DNA from: an uncultured Armatimonadota bacterium
GTDB taxonomy: Bacteria > Armatimonadota > Armatimonadia > Armatimonadales > Armatimonadaceae
NCBI GenBank assembly: GCA_903915615.1
Contig: CAIWTR010000171.1
Coordinates: forward strand, 1-5,571
DNA length: 5,571 nucleotides
Direction: 5' to 3'
Positions 4,828-5,571 of this stretch are shown here, one piece after another; the first letter of the stretch is position 1, and each line of letters starts with the position of its first letter. The notes below the pieces were generated by a model. The model was given only the letters and a program-made list of their open reading frames with translations. It did no database searches and was not told where the DNA came from. A program made the position numbers and the translations under genes.

Positions 4828-5571
4828 CTAATACGGACACTTCCTGAAGCGCCAGAGCAGGTTTGCGCCTGCGCCGCGCGCCGCGACCTGGTTGGCGGAG
4901 TAGGACTTTGCGTGACCATCCGCCATGATGAGATTGACGCGGCCGTTGCCTTTGCCATCGGTGTGGTGACGGGCAAAAAGTGGCTTTAGGCGCCCGGCGG
5001 CAAGATCAGGTCTTGCGGCAACGAGGTCGATGTCGGCAATGCGCGGCGGGATGAGCTGGATGTCTTCAGAAGCCGGAACAACCCAATCGCTTACACATGG
5101 GTCAAAGTTATGTCCACGATAGCGGCCGAGGGGTCCACCAGCTGGCGCATTCGGTGTCTCCCCGAGGAGCGGCGTGCGGGCGACTTCCATTAAAGATGCG
5201 TCAGACAGGACATCCGCAAAGCCCTCCGCCTGGGTTGGGTCGTAGGCGGCAAGCGCCGTCATTCCGACCGATGAGTAACCACGCGAATTCCAGTCGGCAG
5301 CATAGCCGGGCTGCTTAGCAGATGGGCACTTCACGACATCCTTTGACTTAAAGTACGGAAACAGCTGCTCGGTCCAAATCGGCTTGCTTGCAAGACCATA
5401 GTTCGCCGTCATCGGGTAGCACTCATCGTAGTCGGATGTGTACATCGAGAGCGACAACCCAAGCTGCTTCATATTACTGAGGCAGGTTACGGAGCGTGCT
5501 TTTTCCCGCGCGGATGCGAAGACAGGAAACAAGATTGCCGCAAGAATTGCGATGATGGCGATCACGACCAG
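4828..5571 (-). CDS. DUF1559-type prepilin-like protein (N-terminus beyond window)
   Basis: About 247 residues are visible and the frame is still open at the window edge. The edge codons read L-V-V-I-A-I-I, the middle of the type IV prepilin start (FTLIELLVVIAIIAIL), so the GTG at 5565 is an internal Val and the true start with its prepilin-peptidase site lies outside. The hydrophobic helix is followed by FPVFASAREKA, CLSNMKQLGL and YTSDYDECYP, a pattern typical of Armatimonadota pseudopilins. The C-terminal part has RHHTDGKGNGRVNLIMADGH, a long version of the H-X9-DG motif seen in these proteins. The protein is probably processed and displayed at the cell surface or in a type II secretion/pilus-like assembly, but individual members of this large family have no known function. 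Its stop at 4828-4830 is 3 bp from the rhamnulokinase stop, with no room for a separate terminator. Confidence 0.88.
   Translation of the reverse strand: MVVIAIIAILAAILFPVFASAREKARSVTCLSNMKQLGLSLSMYTSDYDECYPMTANYGLASKPIWTEQLFPYFKSKDVVKCPSAKQPGYAADWNSRGYSSVGMTALAAYDPTQAEGFADVLSDASLMEVARTPLLGETPNAPAGGPLGRYRGHNFDPCVSDWVVPASEDIQLIPPRIADIDLVAARPDLAAGRLKPLFARHHTDGKGNGRVNLIMADGHAKSYSANQVAARGAGANLLWRFRKCPY

Overview
The window looks like chromosomal DNA of a bacterium from the Armatimonadota, or less likely the Planctomycetota/Verrucomicrobiota side of the tree. The main evidence is the DUF1559-type prepilin at the right end. Its start (AIIAILAAILFPVF, then AREKAR, CLSNMKQLGL and YTSDYDE) is the pattern I associate with the large pseudopilin families of Armatimonadota. 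A DUF1501 gene end at the left edge fits the same group of phyla. The assignment rests on recalled family patterns and was not tested by a search.

Layout, left to right. Positions 1-246 (+) hold the last 81 codons of a DUF1501 protein. A second, detached copy of that gene's last 18 codons and stop lies at 352-408 with no gene body in front of it. It is probably the scar of a deleted paralogue or a partial duplication. Positions 409-777 are AT-rich and hold no convincing gene, but contain several inverted repeats, notably at 495-532 and 540-591. Then comes a two-gene (+) unit: a 69-residue exported protein whose predicted mature N-terminus is YLDPGAGS (778-987), and a 564-residue membrane-anchored alkaline-phosphatase-superfamily enzyme of the sulfatase/LTA-synthase type (1083-2777). 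This enzyme ends tail-to-tail, with a 4-base overlap, against a (-) gene for a small DUF442-like tyrosine/dual-specificity phosphatase (2774-3283). The phosphatase carries an unusual CX4R active-site loop. An 86-bp divergent region separates it from a (+) rhamnulokinase gene (3370-4824) with a strong Shine-Dalgarno. The kinase in turn converges, 3 bp apart, on the prepilin gene (4828-5571, -), whose first codons lie beyond the window.

How the genes relate. The small YLDPGAGS protein and the membrane enzyme plausibly work together at the cell envelope; this is inferred from their order and their shared export or membrane location. The phosphatase and rhamnulokinase are transcribed divergently and have no obvious functional link. 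Rhamnulokinase implies L-rhamnose catabolism, but no other rhamnose gene is in view. No tRNA, rRNA, CRISPR array, transposase or integrase was seen. The least explained features are the duplicated DUF1501 tail, the structured intergenic region, the YLDPGAGS mini-protein and the CX4R phosphatase loop.
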